Assembly: GCA_034508935.3 (NCBI GenBank)
Contig: CM067448.1
Location: forward strand, 47,188,266 to 47,252,265
From: Berghia stephanieae
Lineage: Eukaryota; Mollusca; Gastropoda; Nudibranchia; Aeolidiidae
Direction: 5' to 3'
DNA length: 64,000 nt
In this document: piece after piece, positions 20,968-30,130 of the stretch
Position numbering within the stretch: the stretch's first letter is position 1
How the letters are laid out: every line of letters begins with the position of its first letter
Notes under the pieces: generated by a model
What the model saw: the letters and a program-made list of their open reading frames with translations, nothing else
What the model was told of the DNA's origin: nothing
Database searches by the model: none
Translations under genes and position numbers: made by a program

Positions 20968-22276
20968 AGCTATTAGTTAGAAGGGTTTTTACGGCGCTTG
21001 CTTCACTTTTACTTGTAGGTCATTTCAGCACCACTTAAAAGGTAGAAATGGGGCTGTAAAAAAAATATAGATTTAAGTAAGATCAAAAGTTTGTGAGAAA
21101 CAGACTCCAAGATCAAACTATCAATGTAGTTAGTTTGAGGTCACCTAATTGGCTACCATTGGGATCACGGCAGGTTTGGAAAGTGAAAAAATAATTTCAT
21201 GAAGGCTGTGTGAGAATACACTGGGATGTGTTCAGACACGGCAATTCTAAAAAGTGTCGCTTAGCCTTGGCAACATATCTATCATTAATATAAACGGCCC
21301 GGGAGCTATGCGTAGCACTGTGGAACATTCCTAATTACTTTAAGGTCATTCGACTACGATTCATGAATTCTTTCTTTCTTCATTTCCATCTTTCCTTTGT
21401 TTAAATATTTGAATTTGACAAATTGACTGATTTCAGTTAATTAACTGAGAATTTACAGGTCTATATAATTTCATCCAACTCCAACACACAACAAAATTAT
21501 CTTGTTTTTCACCACAGCATTTTATGAGTGTTGAATAACAGATAACTGTACCTTTACTATTAATGAGGGATCCGCCTCTTTTGCCCGTCAGCAACAACAG
21601 ATGAGTCAACAAATCCCACCGGAGCTGGCAGATTCTCTTGAGCTGGCACCATGGCACGATCTCCTCTAGACCTTTTTTCATAGATGGGTGGGGAATGTAT
21701 GAAGTTGTCAAAAATTATAGAATGAAATAATTAATTCCTTAGCCTTATACTTATATGAAGAAGCCCCAACGCAATAATAAAATTAAAAGTAAAAGCTAGA
21801 CAATTTACGAAAAACAGAAAAGGATAAAGTTATAGTTATAGGATATTAGGTTGCTCTATTCACTCAACACAATATAAGATAAGCAAAATAATTGAAAGGG
21901 GCGGGAGGTGCGGAGGTATCATCAGTATCAATAAAAAGAGTAAAAAAGATGACTGTCAGTCAAAGTCAATGGTCAACTGTAACAATGTACAAGTACAACT
22001 TACAGACAGTTACAGTTTTAGACCAAACTGCATAGTTTGTATTTTGTTTGATATCTCATTTGGCATTGATCTATGAGAAGATGTTCTAATCGTTTATACA
22101 AAGTTGTTATTTTAGCCCTAGCCCTATCTACGATCTTCCAAAAAGCTTGAATCAGAGCAGTCTCCTCAGTCGCATCCTTCAGATTCATTCTTCATGGTCA
22201 TGATGATAATGATAGATTGAACTTACCTCCCAGAAGGGACGAATTCAATAGCCCACTTATGCCGTCTTTTGGACAT
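13763..22276 (-). CDS. EMC4: ER membrane protein complex subunit 4 (EMC4), multi-exon gene
   Basis: EMC4 is a core subunit of the EMC, the ER insertase for tail-anchored and multipass membrane proteins. Exons read from the sequence (minus strand): 22276-22227, 21671 to before 21563, 17355-17202, 15680-15523 and 13798-13763. They encode KWAIEF and PVGFVD near the N terminus, [17 protein letters not shown], two hydrophobic segments ([14 protein letters not shown] and the preceding FIMWMAG), then [16 protein letters not shown], the hallmark [14 protein letters not shown], and a C terminus WSGGGMTL. From memory the human protein has [43 protein letters not shown] and FSGGG at the same places. Phases agree at 1/2, 4/5 and 5/6. 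A linker of roughly 10 residues between exon 2 and the SWDIALGP exon is not located. Introns are full of SINEs and LINEs. Looks like a working host gene. Confidence 0.93.
13866..13985 (+). repeat. K-related repeat with decayed hammerhead-like core
   Basis: Shares CATTCGTC, GTTTTG(T/C)TGATAAA, AAACC(T/C)GA(G/A)ACGTCCAC and TTGAAGCTT with 55850-55965, and sits just upstream of the EMC4 last exon in its intron. The core reads TTGATAA...GAGACG and no longer fits a ribozyme. Confidence 0.55.
14061..14348 (+). repeat. SINE A, full-length
   Basis: GGCTATATGGTCTAATGGTA head, B box GGATTCGAGTCC and the complete tail through GCACTATATAAAAAAGCTCA. Lies in the last EMC4 intron, antisense to the gene. 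Confidence 0.9.
14350..15110. other. EMC4 intron sequence without recognised repeat
   Basis: AT-rich intronic sequence. A 62-codon minus frame at 14446-14634 has no EMC4 similarity and was not used as the terminal exon because the SGGG exon fits far better. Confidence 0.5.
15115..15300 (-). repeat. SINE D, diverged copy
   Basis: Matches 13140-13315: CAAATTGAACTAGGGAGAAT, GGCTTGCTTAGGGCCACG and the tRNA-like segment ending ATCACTGAGCCATTCAACC. Confidence 0.75.
15523..15680 (-). CDS. EMC4: EMC4 exon encoding third membrane segment
   Basis: 158 nt. It completes a split Thr codon, then encodes 52 residues: [47 protein letters not shown] and VQPQQ. The acceptor is TTTTTTTCAG and the donor CAG-GTAGGG. 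The [14 protein letters not shown] block is the strongest EMC4 signature. Confidence 0.95.
15701..15911 (-). repeat. SINE A lacking head, abutting EMC4 splice acceptor
   Basis: Same sense as EMC4. Its 3' end (CTATATAAAAGCTCAA) stops 20 bp before the exon at 15680, and the T-rich tail TTTTTTAATTTTTTTTT runs straight into CAG. The tRNA-like head is absent; sequence ends at the CTCAACTAT segment of the body. Confidence 0.88.
16120..16312 (+). repeat. SINE A, 3'-truncated
   Basis: Head TTGTGGTATGACACTCGCC, B-box-like GGGTTCAAGTCC and body through CCTGGCCATTAACAGC; the GCGCTTTGAGCA tail is missing. Confidence 0.85.
16395..16475 (+). repeat. K-related repeat with hammerhead-like core
   Basis: At 16407-16432: CTGAAGA-AGGGTTTTGAGCCC-AAAACG. 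The CUGANGA block and GGG/CCC stem are kept but GAAA is replaced by AAAA. Confidence 0.4.
16705..17185 (+). pseudogene. LINE reverse-transcriptase C-terminal fragment
   Basis: The frame from 16723 reads [31 protein letters not shown] and [14 protein letters not shown], the post-RT LLYGSE(S/T)W / RRWRWLGH region of non-LTR retrotransposons. An overlapping frame continues with [17 protein letters not shown], so the reading frame shifts once. The fragment is 5'-truncated, antisense to EMC4, and ends only about 20 bp from an EMC4 splice donor. Confidence 0.85.
17202..17355 (-). CDS. EMC4: EMC4 exon encoding SWDIALGP and two membrane segments
   Basis: 154 nt between TTTCAG and GTAAGT. It encodes [51 protein letters not shown] and the first base of a Thr codon completed by the next exon. 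The phase match and near-identity to known EMC4 leave little doubt. Confidence 0.95.
17690..18160 (-). pseudogene. LINE 3' end with CCHC-type finger and hairpin 3' UTR
   Basis: Minus frame 18159-17758 reads [40 protein letters not shown] and, at the C terminus, [17 protein letters not shown], typical of one group of non-LTR retrotransposons. The short 3' UTR contains the palindrome CGTCTCTTGAGACG and ends in GATGCCTAC plus a (TAC) run. The same end occurs at 30660-30955. Confidence 0.85.
18210..18290 (+). repeat. (AAT)n microsatellite
   Basis: AAT triplets with A-rich interruptions. Confidence 0.9.
18515..18605 (+). repeat. SINE B, diverged head
   Basis: CTCATTAGGTAGAACAATAG, CTTCACACGTGCAAAG and GAATTGAACCC line up with the tRNA-like head of SINE B. 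Confidence 0.65.
18695..18955 (+). repeat. SINE B, full-length (tRNA-Val-like head)
   Basis: Head GGTAGCTCAGTTGGTAGAGC, anticodon arm CTCGCTTCACACGC (loop with CAC, as in tRNA-Val), B-box-like AGATCGATCC, then a body with CCCAGCAGTAAATGAGTAGC and a 3' end AAGGCTTTGAAGGACTACTC. Other copies: 12236, 18515, 44430, 53712, 57648. Confidence 0.85.
19142..19455 (+). repeat. SINE A, full-length, diverged
   Basis: TGTGGCTTTGTGGTATGACA head, GAGTTCGAGCCC B box, and tail AAAGAACTTTGAGCACATTT. Lies in an EMC4 intron, antisense. Confidence 0.88.
19600..20365 (+). repeat. Minisatellite-bearing element, copy 3
   Basis: Two G-rich minisatellite blocks (19680-19748 and about 19990-20365) flank a conserved non-repetitive segment. 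That segment (CAGAGACACCAACTT, AATTTGG(C/G)TCAC, GGAATTTC, TTTCAAAT(C/G)AAGTAAA) matches 40776-41035 inverted, and a partial second copy of it lies at 19603-19660. Shared flank plus shared array indicates a dispersed element and not independent microsatellites. Confidence 0.75.
20478..20592 (+). repeat. (GA)n microsatellite
   Basis: About 110 bp of GA repeats with one GAAGAG interruption. Confidence 0.95.
20828..20962 (+). repeat. (GA)n microsatellite
   Basis: About 135 bp of GA repeats with a GGAG interruption. Confidence 0.95.
20978..21178 (-). repeat. Family E retroposon, old 3' fragment
   Basis: GGGTTTTTACGGCGCTTGCT, TTTCAGCACCACTTAAAAGG and GTAGTTAGTTTGAGGTCACC align with the tail half of E, with many changes. 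Confidence 0.7.
21563..21671 (-). CDS. EMC4: EMC4 exon 2 (3' boundary unresolved)
   Basis: The acceptor AAAAAAG at 21672-21678 is followed by a base completing Arg from exon 1, then [33 protein letters not shown]. This corresponds to the SRGR...YPVGYLD region of human EMC4. In this frame a TAA stop follows at 21562-21560, so the donor must lie before it. No GT donor of good quality is obvious; a GC donor near GACGG-GCAAAAG is one possibility. The coordinates give the maximum extent. Confidence 0.7.
22227..22276 (-). CDS. EMC4: EMC4 first coding exon
   Basis: ATG at 22276-22274 opens [16 protein letters not shown] plus two bases, then GTAAGT. The R(R/H)(F/H)KWAIE block is the conserved EMC4 N terminus. 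The upstream 250 bp is AT-rich with no CpG island and no TATA box that I can assign. Confidence 0.85.
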
Positions 22277-22535
22277 TCTGTTTGATATTGAATTATATTT
22301 ACGTCTAAATCTACTCAAATTTAATTAATAATTACAGAAATGTTAGAGTGAAATTTAGTGAAATAAATAATCAATGAAAATGACAGTAAGTTTTTGTGTG
22401 ACGATGTACAAGAAAGTAGTCAGTATTAGGTATCGTTCGAAATAGACATCGAATTCAAATGATTTTTATCAAACTCCATATCGAACATTCTAAAATATCG
22501 ATATTCACATGAAATACATAATATTATGCATTATA

Positions 22536-23056
22536 GAGCAGTAAAGTTAGGTGCCCCAAACGTAAACAATAACAAGTTGCTAGTGATTTCCGTTAGGGAC
22601 CGGAATAATTTACGCACAATATAGGTCTCCCAATTTTGTAGTTTGAGTTGTAGGCAATACACTTTCAGTATTGAAAATATGTTTACATAAAATCTAACAG
22701 TTGCAGAAATAATAATATAAGGCTAAATTATTATGAAAATCAGGCTCCGAATAATTCTCGTTTTGTTCACACCAGCGCAATAATTTGCTCTGTTCTAAAA
22801 ATAGATAGACTGTAACTTTTGATAAATTTTAGAAAATTTTACCTTTTGTTCCATAAAATATCCATATCTAGACATTATTTGATGCATGATCGAGTATTTA
22901 TGAATATGTGTTTCTTTTGCCACCTAACAGCCAAATTTTAAAGGTTATTTTTTTCTATTATTTACATTGGAACGTGAGCTGTCAAGACAGGAACATGTGG
23001 TTTGCCACGTGCTTCTCGACTTTTGTTTACGTTTGGGGCACCTAACTTTACTGCTC
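22536..23056. mobile_element. MITE Q: 34 bp perfect TIRs, TA target site
   Basis: Ends GAGCAGTAAAGTTAGGTGCC continue as CCAAACGTAAACAA on each strand, giving 34 bp TIRs without mismatch (22536-22569 and 23023-23056). TA lies immediately outside on both sides. 521 bp, no frame. Tc1/mariner-type mobilisation is the natural inference. It sits about 260 bp upstream of the EMC4 start codon. Confidence 0.88.
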
Positions 23057-23139
23057 TATTGAATTTCTTTTTTTAAAAGAACTTAAACTTAATGATAAAA
23101 ATCGAATATAACAGCTTTTTAAAAAGAATACTAATAACA

Positions 23140-23215
23140 ACAACAACAACAAATACGAATCACCATATGTTTCGGACCCAAAAACCCTTTTCAGCCCATA
23201 ACAAACACAGCATTA
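23140..23215 (-). repeat. K-related repeat with hammerhead-like core
   Basis: On the minus strand at 23194-23169: CTGAAAA-GGGTTTTTGGGTCC-GAAAC. GG/CC pairing separates the two blocks, but the invariant G of CUGANGA is lost. Confidence 0.4.
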
Positions 23216-23351
23216 ACGTTTAAACATCACTTTCTTTCGTAAACTCATAGCCTGACATAACTATAGTTTCGCTATGATTGTGATGCAACTTATAGGTATT
23301 CAGGAGGTCTAAGGTTCGATCTCCAGTCGAGGCAGGCTGATTTTTTATTAT

Positions 23352-23645
<294 letters not shown>

Positions 23646-23743
23646 TGATATTATCATACACTCGTTTTCAGATTTTTGGGTTAGCGGCTGCAATGAGTTG
23701 ATGAAGTGACGTTTTGACCGCAAGGCATATGGTGCTAAGCTAC

Positions 23744-24012
23744 GTGCGGTTATGTGGTCTTGAAAGTCTAGGGTTTAAGTCCTGCTCTGGGCAGTGCATA
23801 GTTGAGTCTTTGGAAATTGCTCTTTGCCCACATTCTCTCACCGTACACGACAGGTGTAAAACGCAAACAGCGTTGCCTATGTACGAAAAAAAAAGTCATA
23901 TCGACAAAGAGTTGGCATGTTTCGTTCAACATGTTCAGTGTTGTTGTTGGCAAGGGACCTCTTGTAATGCGCTTTGAGCACGTTAAGTGGATATTGCGCT
24001 ATGTAAAACAGC
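23744..24012 (+). repeat. SINE A, diverged
   Basis: GTGCGGTTATGTGGTCTTGA head with a short deletion before the B-box region, body CATTCTCTCACCGTACACGA, tail ATGCGCTTTGAGCACGTTAA to GCGCTATGTAAA. Confidence 0.85.
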
Positions 24013-24250
24013 ATTAAATAGTCGTTCTTCCCCAGTACCATTAGCGCACGAAACAGCATCCCTGGAAATGTCAGAGCAACCAATAACCCGACAATATTCT
24101 ATAGTTACCAATAGATATTACGTCAATGCCCCCCCCCCCCCCCCACCCCTATACCTAGTCGCGTCAATCTTCAAAACATGAAGCTGGAACTATTTTTGGA
24201 TTGGATTGGATTACACTACCTATTGGTACTATGCGTTTAGCTAAATAAAT

Positions 24251-24577
24251 GTGTCAGTGCATGACGTAATCAGTCGGAAGGTGAAAATTTTGGATTTGCA
24301 TTTTTCTTTCAGAAAATGCTCACCAGAGCATTTTCATCTTTATTTGAAGTAAATCGGGTGATTTTTCATGAAGATATAGTCAGATGTCCTCAGCAACTTT
24401 TCTCAAATTTCATACTTTTTCAACTTGATTAGCTGTAACTCCCGAAGATGTACAAAAAGGGTTGATTTAATCATTTATGACAAGAACTCATTTTGGATAA
24501 AAATTGACCTTCTAATTAAACTTGGTAATATCTCAGTTCAAACCTTTTCACCACCCAACTGATTATATCATTCACTG
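24251..24577 (-). mobile_element. MITE F, uninterrupted copy
   Basis: CAGTGCATGACGTAATCAGT at the left and CAGTGAATGATATAATCAGT inverted at the right; the interior matches 10514-11391 without the E insertion. About 327 bp and non-coding. Confidence 0.85.
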
Positions 24578-24589
24578 TAAGAAATATCC

Positions 24590-24760
24590 ACAACATCTGC
24601 CAGCCGGATATTACGTAGCAACACTCAAAACTTTGTGTAACCTTAAACGTTTACAGCATGATTGATACAATTTAGTGAGAAGAACTCAGAAAATTGGCTG
24701 GATAAAAACAATAAAAAAGTGCCGAGTGACGTCAATTTCACTCCTTCTATATATCTTTTC
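24590..24760 (+). repeat. Dispersed repeat C, copy 2
   Basis: TTTGTGTAACCTTAAACGTT, CAATTTAGTGAGAA and GAGTGACGTCAATTTCACTC match the family. Confidence 0.7.
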
Positions 24761-24799
24761 ACTTATCTCTCTATTATTGGCTACTCGCATTTAAAGTTT

Positions 24800-24970
24800 A
24801 GGCCTGTAAACTCGTCCTTCAAATATCCATCGATTAAATGACCCAAAGACGCTTCTCTTGTCAAAAAACTCAAATCTGGTACTTCGGCCAGCCTTCCTGG
24901 AAATCCCAGGTTTGAGAATTTTTGACAAGCGAGGGTCGATCGATCTTTTAAGCCAAAATTTTAAATACGT
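24800..24970 (+). repeat. Foldback element G, copy 2
   Basis: CGTCCTTCAAATATCCATCG, CTCAAATCTGG facing CCAGGTTTGAG, and the outer AAATGACCC/GGGTCGATC arms. Confidence 0.7.
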
Positions 24971-25469
24971 GTTTCTGTTTTGTTTGTTTGTTTATTGTTT
25001 TTTGTTGTTGTTTTTGTCGTTCTGTGTTTATTGGATTTTGTTGTTGTTTTTTGTTGTTGTTCGTTTTGGTTTTTTTTTCTTTATTGGGTTGTTGTTTTTT
25101 TTCCCTTCAGGGTACGGTTGTGCTCCTAGTATTTAATTTGTTCTGTCCATTGACTTCTGATATCCACGATAACTCTATCATCATTTCTTTTAGAATTCTG
25201 TCATGAATGGTGTAATTCGATTTTATTTGTTAGTTTTAGTTTTAATTCTCAAATCCTAACATTTTTTTTCTGGATAGAATTCAAGGTTCGATTTCATTTC
25301 CCATTGTTGCAAAATATCCATACCAATGTTTTTCTGAAATATTAAAAAAATCTCGTTCAGTGTGAATAATCTTAGCTTTGTACCTGGTGTAAAATGTTTA
25401 TCAATCTCGTTACTATACATATTATAAGAAATAGCTATGCTCCTACAACTATTCCCTGAGGTGGCCATA

Positions 25470-25670
25470 TTCTTACCGTTTTTCTTTTTTTTTTTTCTTT
25501 CATTATTATTTTTTATTGTTGTTGTTTTGTTTGTTTTTTGTTTTGTATTTTACTCCTTTTGTTCATTTTTACTGTTCGGTTCTTCTTCTTCTTCTTCTTC
25601 TTCTTCTTCTTCTTCTTCTTCTTCTTCTTCTTCTTCTTCTTCTCTTCTTCTTCTTCTTCTTCTTCGGTTT
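25470..25670 (+). repeat. T-rich then (CTT)n tract
   Basis: A T/G-rich segment passes into about 85 bp of CTT triplets. Serine and Leu-rich frames here are compositional. Confidence 0.92.
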
Positions 25671-25884
25671 AAGGCAACCAGTGCCGTCATGTTGACGTTT
25701 AATGCTTCTCTATAGTATAATTTAGGATAAGACGTTTTTGAAATCTTCCAAAACATATATTCCAAAAGGCATTGAATCATTTTTCTTTAGAGTTTCTTAA
25801 TAGTTATCTAAAGCCCATTCTTAAAGACCCTTTAAAAATCCTCATTTGCACTCACGCATCGAGTCTTTATTAATTTGCATGTCT

Positions 25885-25930
25885 AGCCCATTTTGCTGAC
25901 TAAGGAGTTATGGTCGAAACGTATGCCTCA
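25885..25930 (+). repeat. K-related hammerhead-like core
   Basis: At 25896-25920: CTGACTA-AGGAGTTATGGTC-GAAACGT. The spacing is right, but no good stem joins the two blocks. Confidence 0.35.
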
Positions 25931-27020
25931 TGAATTTTGGTAATTTATTTGAGTCCTTTTTTTCTTAAATTTTAATTTGTTTTCGTAACAACAATCGAAT
26001 TCTAATAATAATCGATTAATGGTATCGTCAAACTTCAATTTTAACATCATTGTAGTCGATACTAAAACTGCTTCTTTGTGGAAAAAAAGTTAAATTAAGT
26101 CGTCACAATGTGGACTAAAAACTTTCATCGATGTTGAGTAGTTTCGTTTCTAAAGTCATGAAAGTTGCTTGAGTTTGTCGGTGTCAGTTGACTGTTTACA
26201 TTTTGAAAATTCATGGGCACGTAGATGCCGGCCGAACTGAAAACCAAGAGAAGGTAAGGATTTGTTCGGATTTCATGTCGTTTCTTAAATCTAATTCTAA
26301 TGACAATTTATCAGCAGGGATATTATTATCTATTACTATTATTTATCGCAGTTGCTATTTTTACTTTCAGTCCCGAGAGATGGTTCTCGTGGCTATTTTT
26401 ACATTTGGTATTGCTCGTCTGTTATATATAGAGAGGTGGGCCTTTGGCCGACCAACCTCCGCTGCACGTCCAACTCGCCTCGAGCATGCATTCACGTAAA
26501 ATATAAAGATTTTTTTTTAAAAACCTACCTCTGTTTCAAAAACTAGCATCTTTCAACTTTCTAAGAAACATTTTGATTTTTCAGAACTTTAGTTCGTTAA
26601 AAAAAATACCGGCCAATCTGACCCGTTGAGTCGAATGAAAACGAAATTTTGTTGTTTACACGGTTCAAAGGAAATGTCGTAAATAAGCTTTCATGGACTT
26701 CCTGTGTTGTTTTTACAGTGTCACGTGACCTTTTTGAGAAATTTGTCGTCTGCTACAAATAATTAGACCGGTAGGGGGTAGATATTTTCGTTGGCGAAGA
26801 GAAAAAGTGAGTATTATTTCTTGGACTTGTAGAGAGGCCTAGGGTCCACCAGCAGTCAAGTTGATTGAATAAAAGAAAAAAAGGCCTTTTTTATCCGCCG
26901 CCACCACCACCGTGAGAGTGGAGGGGGGGGGGGGGTGCATGCGGACGAGAGGGAGACGTGTCGATTGGTGACCTTGGTGAGGTAGACATCTCAAGGATGC
27001 TGGCAGTTGCAGTTGCAGGT
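25931..27020. other. Unassigned region
   Basis: Moderate GC content around 26200-26260 and 26440-26480, with a donor-like AAG-GTAAGG near 26251. No exon with recognisable protein similarity. A G run is at 26924-26935. Confidence 0.4.
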
Positions 27021-27023
27021 GTT

Positions 27024-27244
27024 CTTAACCCCTTAACAGCGAAGCTAATTTTTTGCTTTTAGATAGTAGTTTGCTTTTATCTTATTATTGTTAACGGGGA
27101 TATACAGCGTTTCCACCAAGAGAGTAGTCAGACTATCGCAACTCGGACTTCAATTGTCTATAATAGTTTTGCCGTTACTTGTCTTTTGATGATAGAAGAT
27201 TTGGTGTTAGGTCAAAGATCGAATTTCGCCGCTCAAAGGTTGCA
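27024..27244 (+). mobile_element. MITE J (TTAA-flanked, piggyBac-like ends), copy 1
   Basis: Starts TTAACCCCTTAACAGCGAAG and shares CGTTTCCACCAAGAGAG, TTGTCTTTTGATGAT and TTTCGCCG with the two copies that follow. The right TTAA has decayed. Confidence 0.6.
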
Positions 27245-27384
27245 TTGCTACTGGGTTTGCTCTTCCCCCCTACCCACCTTTTTTTTCTTCTTTTTTTTCA
27301 CCTTAGTATTGTTGATTGCTGCTATTTCCTTTTTTATGATTAGCAAGTGCCGTAGGAGTCTCACTGGATGCAGGAGTACTGCAA

Positions 27385-27649
27385 TTAACCCTTTGCCAGT
27401 GACACTGATTTTTTTGTTTTTCAAATAATAGTCTTCATTTATATTATTTTTTAACGCAGAAAAAACAAACGTTTCCACCATAAGAGCAGTAAGAATATTG
27501 ATAAAAAGCGCTTTGAGCACGTTGGGTGGATATTGCTCTATATAAAAGCTCAAGTTTTTAAATTGTAATTTGTTTTTTGTCTTTTGATGAAAACGGTAAG
27601 ATTTTATTTTTGGTCCAAGTAAGATTGATATTCGCCTTTAAAAGGTTAA
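27385..27649 (+). mobile_element. MITE J, copy 2, with TTAA at both ends
   Basis: TTAACCCTTTGCCAGTGACA at the left and GCCTTTAAAAGGTTAA at the right. TTAA plus CCCTTTGCC is reminiscent of piggyBac ends. A SINE A tail (27505-27555) has inserted into it. Confidence 0.65.
27505..27555 (+). repeat. SINE A, tail only
   Basis: AAAGCGCTTTGAGCACGTTG through CTATATAAAAGCTCAAG, a 5'-truncated insertion within MITE J. Confidence 0.85.
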
Positions 27650-28252
27650 GTTGTTTTGTTTTTTTCAGTTTTTTTTTTTGTTTTGTTTTTCAAATGCGGA
27701 TACGCTGCTTCTTCCTTTTTTTTTCCTCAACTGGCAAGCTATCGCCGTACTTACCCGCATGGCTTGCACACACAAAAGGATACATCTAAGTCACAAAACC
27801 TTACATCCAGGTCACAAAATCAGACAACTAGGCCACACATCAAGACATCTCTGTTTCGTTTGTTCCAAGATAGCAAAACAAACCAGACGTCTTGGAGTTC
27901 GAAAAAGCTTTCCATAAAATATTTGGTATTTGCAAGACCCCCAGAAACCAATTCCCTATACAGCTCCTGTGCACGGTTACTTATGACCTTGATTTCTTTC
28001 GTACCCACCCCCCAAAATCCCACTTATTGTGTGGTATAGGCAGAACATAGTAAATAACTGGACTGCCACATGCGTGACTAAATTGGCCAAAGAGAGAATC
28101 TATACTTTGGCATTAGACACCCATTACCTGATGTCTTGGTTTTTAATCCTAGCCTACTGAGAGAGAGAAAACAAAACAATCATACATGTATCTGCAAACA
28201 ACAGAACGTTTTCATTTTACATTGAGATGGGAAGGGGAAGGGATAACATTAT

Positions 28253-28300
<48 letters not shown>
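28253..28300 (+). repeat. (GA)n microsatellite
   Basis: About 44 bp of GA repeats followed by G-rich sequence. Confidence 0.93.
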
Positions 28301-28303
<3 letters not shown>

Positions 28304-28423
28304 GCGGGGGGATGGGGGGATAGTAAGGGGGAATGGGTAAAGATGAAAGAAACAATGGGTTGCCTGATGACGTAGATCAAAGGATTGTTACAGCGGTGTT
28401 CACGGAGCGTACTTCGTGAAATT

Positions 28424-28637
28424 TTAACCTTTTACAATGACACTGATTTTTTTCTCCAGATTGCTTATGCAGAATAAATCGTTTCCACCAAGAGAGCAGT
28501 AGTAAGAGTATATTTCGACTCGGGCTTCAATTAAACTATAAATCGCAAAGCTTGTCTTTTAATGATAACATTAAGACTAAGATCTGGAGTTTGGGGAGTG
28601 TAAGATGGAATCTCGCCATTAATGGTTAAAATTGTTT
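28424..28637 (+). mobile_element. MITE J, copy 3, with TTAA at both ends
   Basis: TTAACCTTTTACAATGACAC at the left, GCCATTAATGGTTAA at the right, and the shared interior CGTTTCCACCAAGAGAGCAG. The three copies lie within 1.7 kb in one orientation. Confidence 0.65.
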
Positions 28638-28654
28638 TGATTAAAAAAAAACAA

Positions 28655-28865
28655 CTCATACACACACACACACACACACGAGCGCGCGCGGTCACGACAG
28701 CGAGGACCATCACTGACAGAATGTTGCAACGGTAAACCAGTTTACGTGTACATAGATCCTGAGGCTAGATGCCCCGTTACCGTGTACGTAGGCACTCCCA
28801 AAAAAAAAGGAAGAAAGAAAGAGACACACACACACACATACTCACACACACACACACACACAGTC
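28655..28865 (+). repeat. Two (CA)n microsatellites
   Basis: CA runs at about 28657-28678 and 28826-28862. Confidence 0.9.
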
Positions 28866-28869
28866 TCGC

Positions 28870-29453
28870 ATCCTCTACGAACTAATTTTGCGCACCAATT
28901 TTTACTGCACTTATGCACCAAATTGCATACCTATCTAGGGACACTTTTTTCCGTATCTTTTTCTCAATAAACTTTTAAAAAAACCTTTGTTTTGCGCGGC
29001 TATTGCGCGGCAGGCGGCTGGCACTAGGGGGCACCAACCTATGGGTCAGACGAGAAAAACACACGATTTAGCGAGGAATGAATCATGAAAATATTTAGGA
29101 TATAATTTCAAACACAACTTTTGAAATTCATCAAGGATTGTCTAGTACCGAATGTTTTTTGATAGAAAACAAATGTATCTTCAAATCTAAACTGCTTTTG
29201 ACGGTAAGCGGTAAGTTTTTATTTATTTTTCTGTCCAAACGAATTATTTGTCCTGGTTATAGAAGCTAAGTATTGGTAACACCGGCTCAGCTCTCTATAT
29301 ATATTTAAAAAAAGAAGTAAAAATCAAGAAAAACTCGACTAGAATTAGAATGGTAGCCAATAGGAGAACGATTTCTCAATGTAAGATTCAACATTTTAAG
29401 AGGACAAGAGGGAGGAGTAGAAATAAAGCTTTTACTTTTATTTTTATGATAAG
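28870..29453. other. Unassigned spacer
   Basis: No repeat ends, RNA-like fold or exon that I can support. Confidence 0.4.
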
Positions 29454-29460
29454 CTAATAA

Positions 29461-30130
29461 TAGGTACTTTGGTAAACGTCCATTTGGCCCTCCAGCAGGG
29501 AGCCGATAAATGGCCTAGTGGCTGTGACCCGATTTTTTGGACTTTTGAGTGATGGGTCTCAGAAAAAGTTCCATAGATTTTTTGTTTATGGATGGATTTT
29601 AATGATTTATGTCTTATTTTCTTCAGGAGAAATTATTCTATCGTTTGGTGTAGTTTATTTTAAAATCAATGACAATTTAGTATAACTTTTGATTATGGAT
29701 AAAATAGGGTATAATTTAGCTTTGGATAATTAAAAGATTAGAACTTGGTAAATCAAAATTTCATGCTGGCACGCTTATTTAACATCTTAACTTTTTTATA
29801 AAATTAAATTCAGGCAAAGTTGTATACCGCATCCATGAAATTCGTTCCAGTAAAATCCTTACTCAAATCTTAGCGGCCATTTTAGACCAGTTTTGAAATC
29901 CAAATGGTGGTTACTACCGGAAATGCAACAATTTTCAGGTCACAAAGTCCGTCAGTAAATAACAAAGGCAAATAGAAGACCATTTTTCAGCCTTTAAACT
30001 AACATAACTTTTTTTCTACTTATCTGATTTTCACAATTTTGGTATCATTAGAATCGTGTTGAAAAGCACTTTAAAATGATATAGGTTTCATTGAGCTCAA
30101 TCCAATTTGAATTTTTTACCAAAGTACCTA
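29461..30130. mobile_element. MITE P: 16 bp perfect TIRs and CTAATAA duplication
   Basis: TAGGTACTTTGGTAAA at 29461-29476 and its exact reverse complement at 30115-30130. The 7 bp CTAATAA flanks both sides (29454-29460 and 30131-30137). 670 bp, no frame. A TSD near 8 bp suggests a hAT-like origin, but 7 bp is what is visible. Confidence 0.88.

Noticed and set aside
26188-26499. Candidate exon with GTAAGG donor near 26251
   Set aside because: No recognisable protein segment on either side and no second splice site to pair with it.
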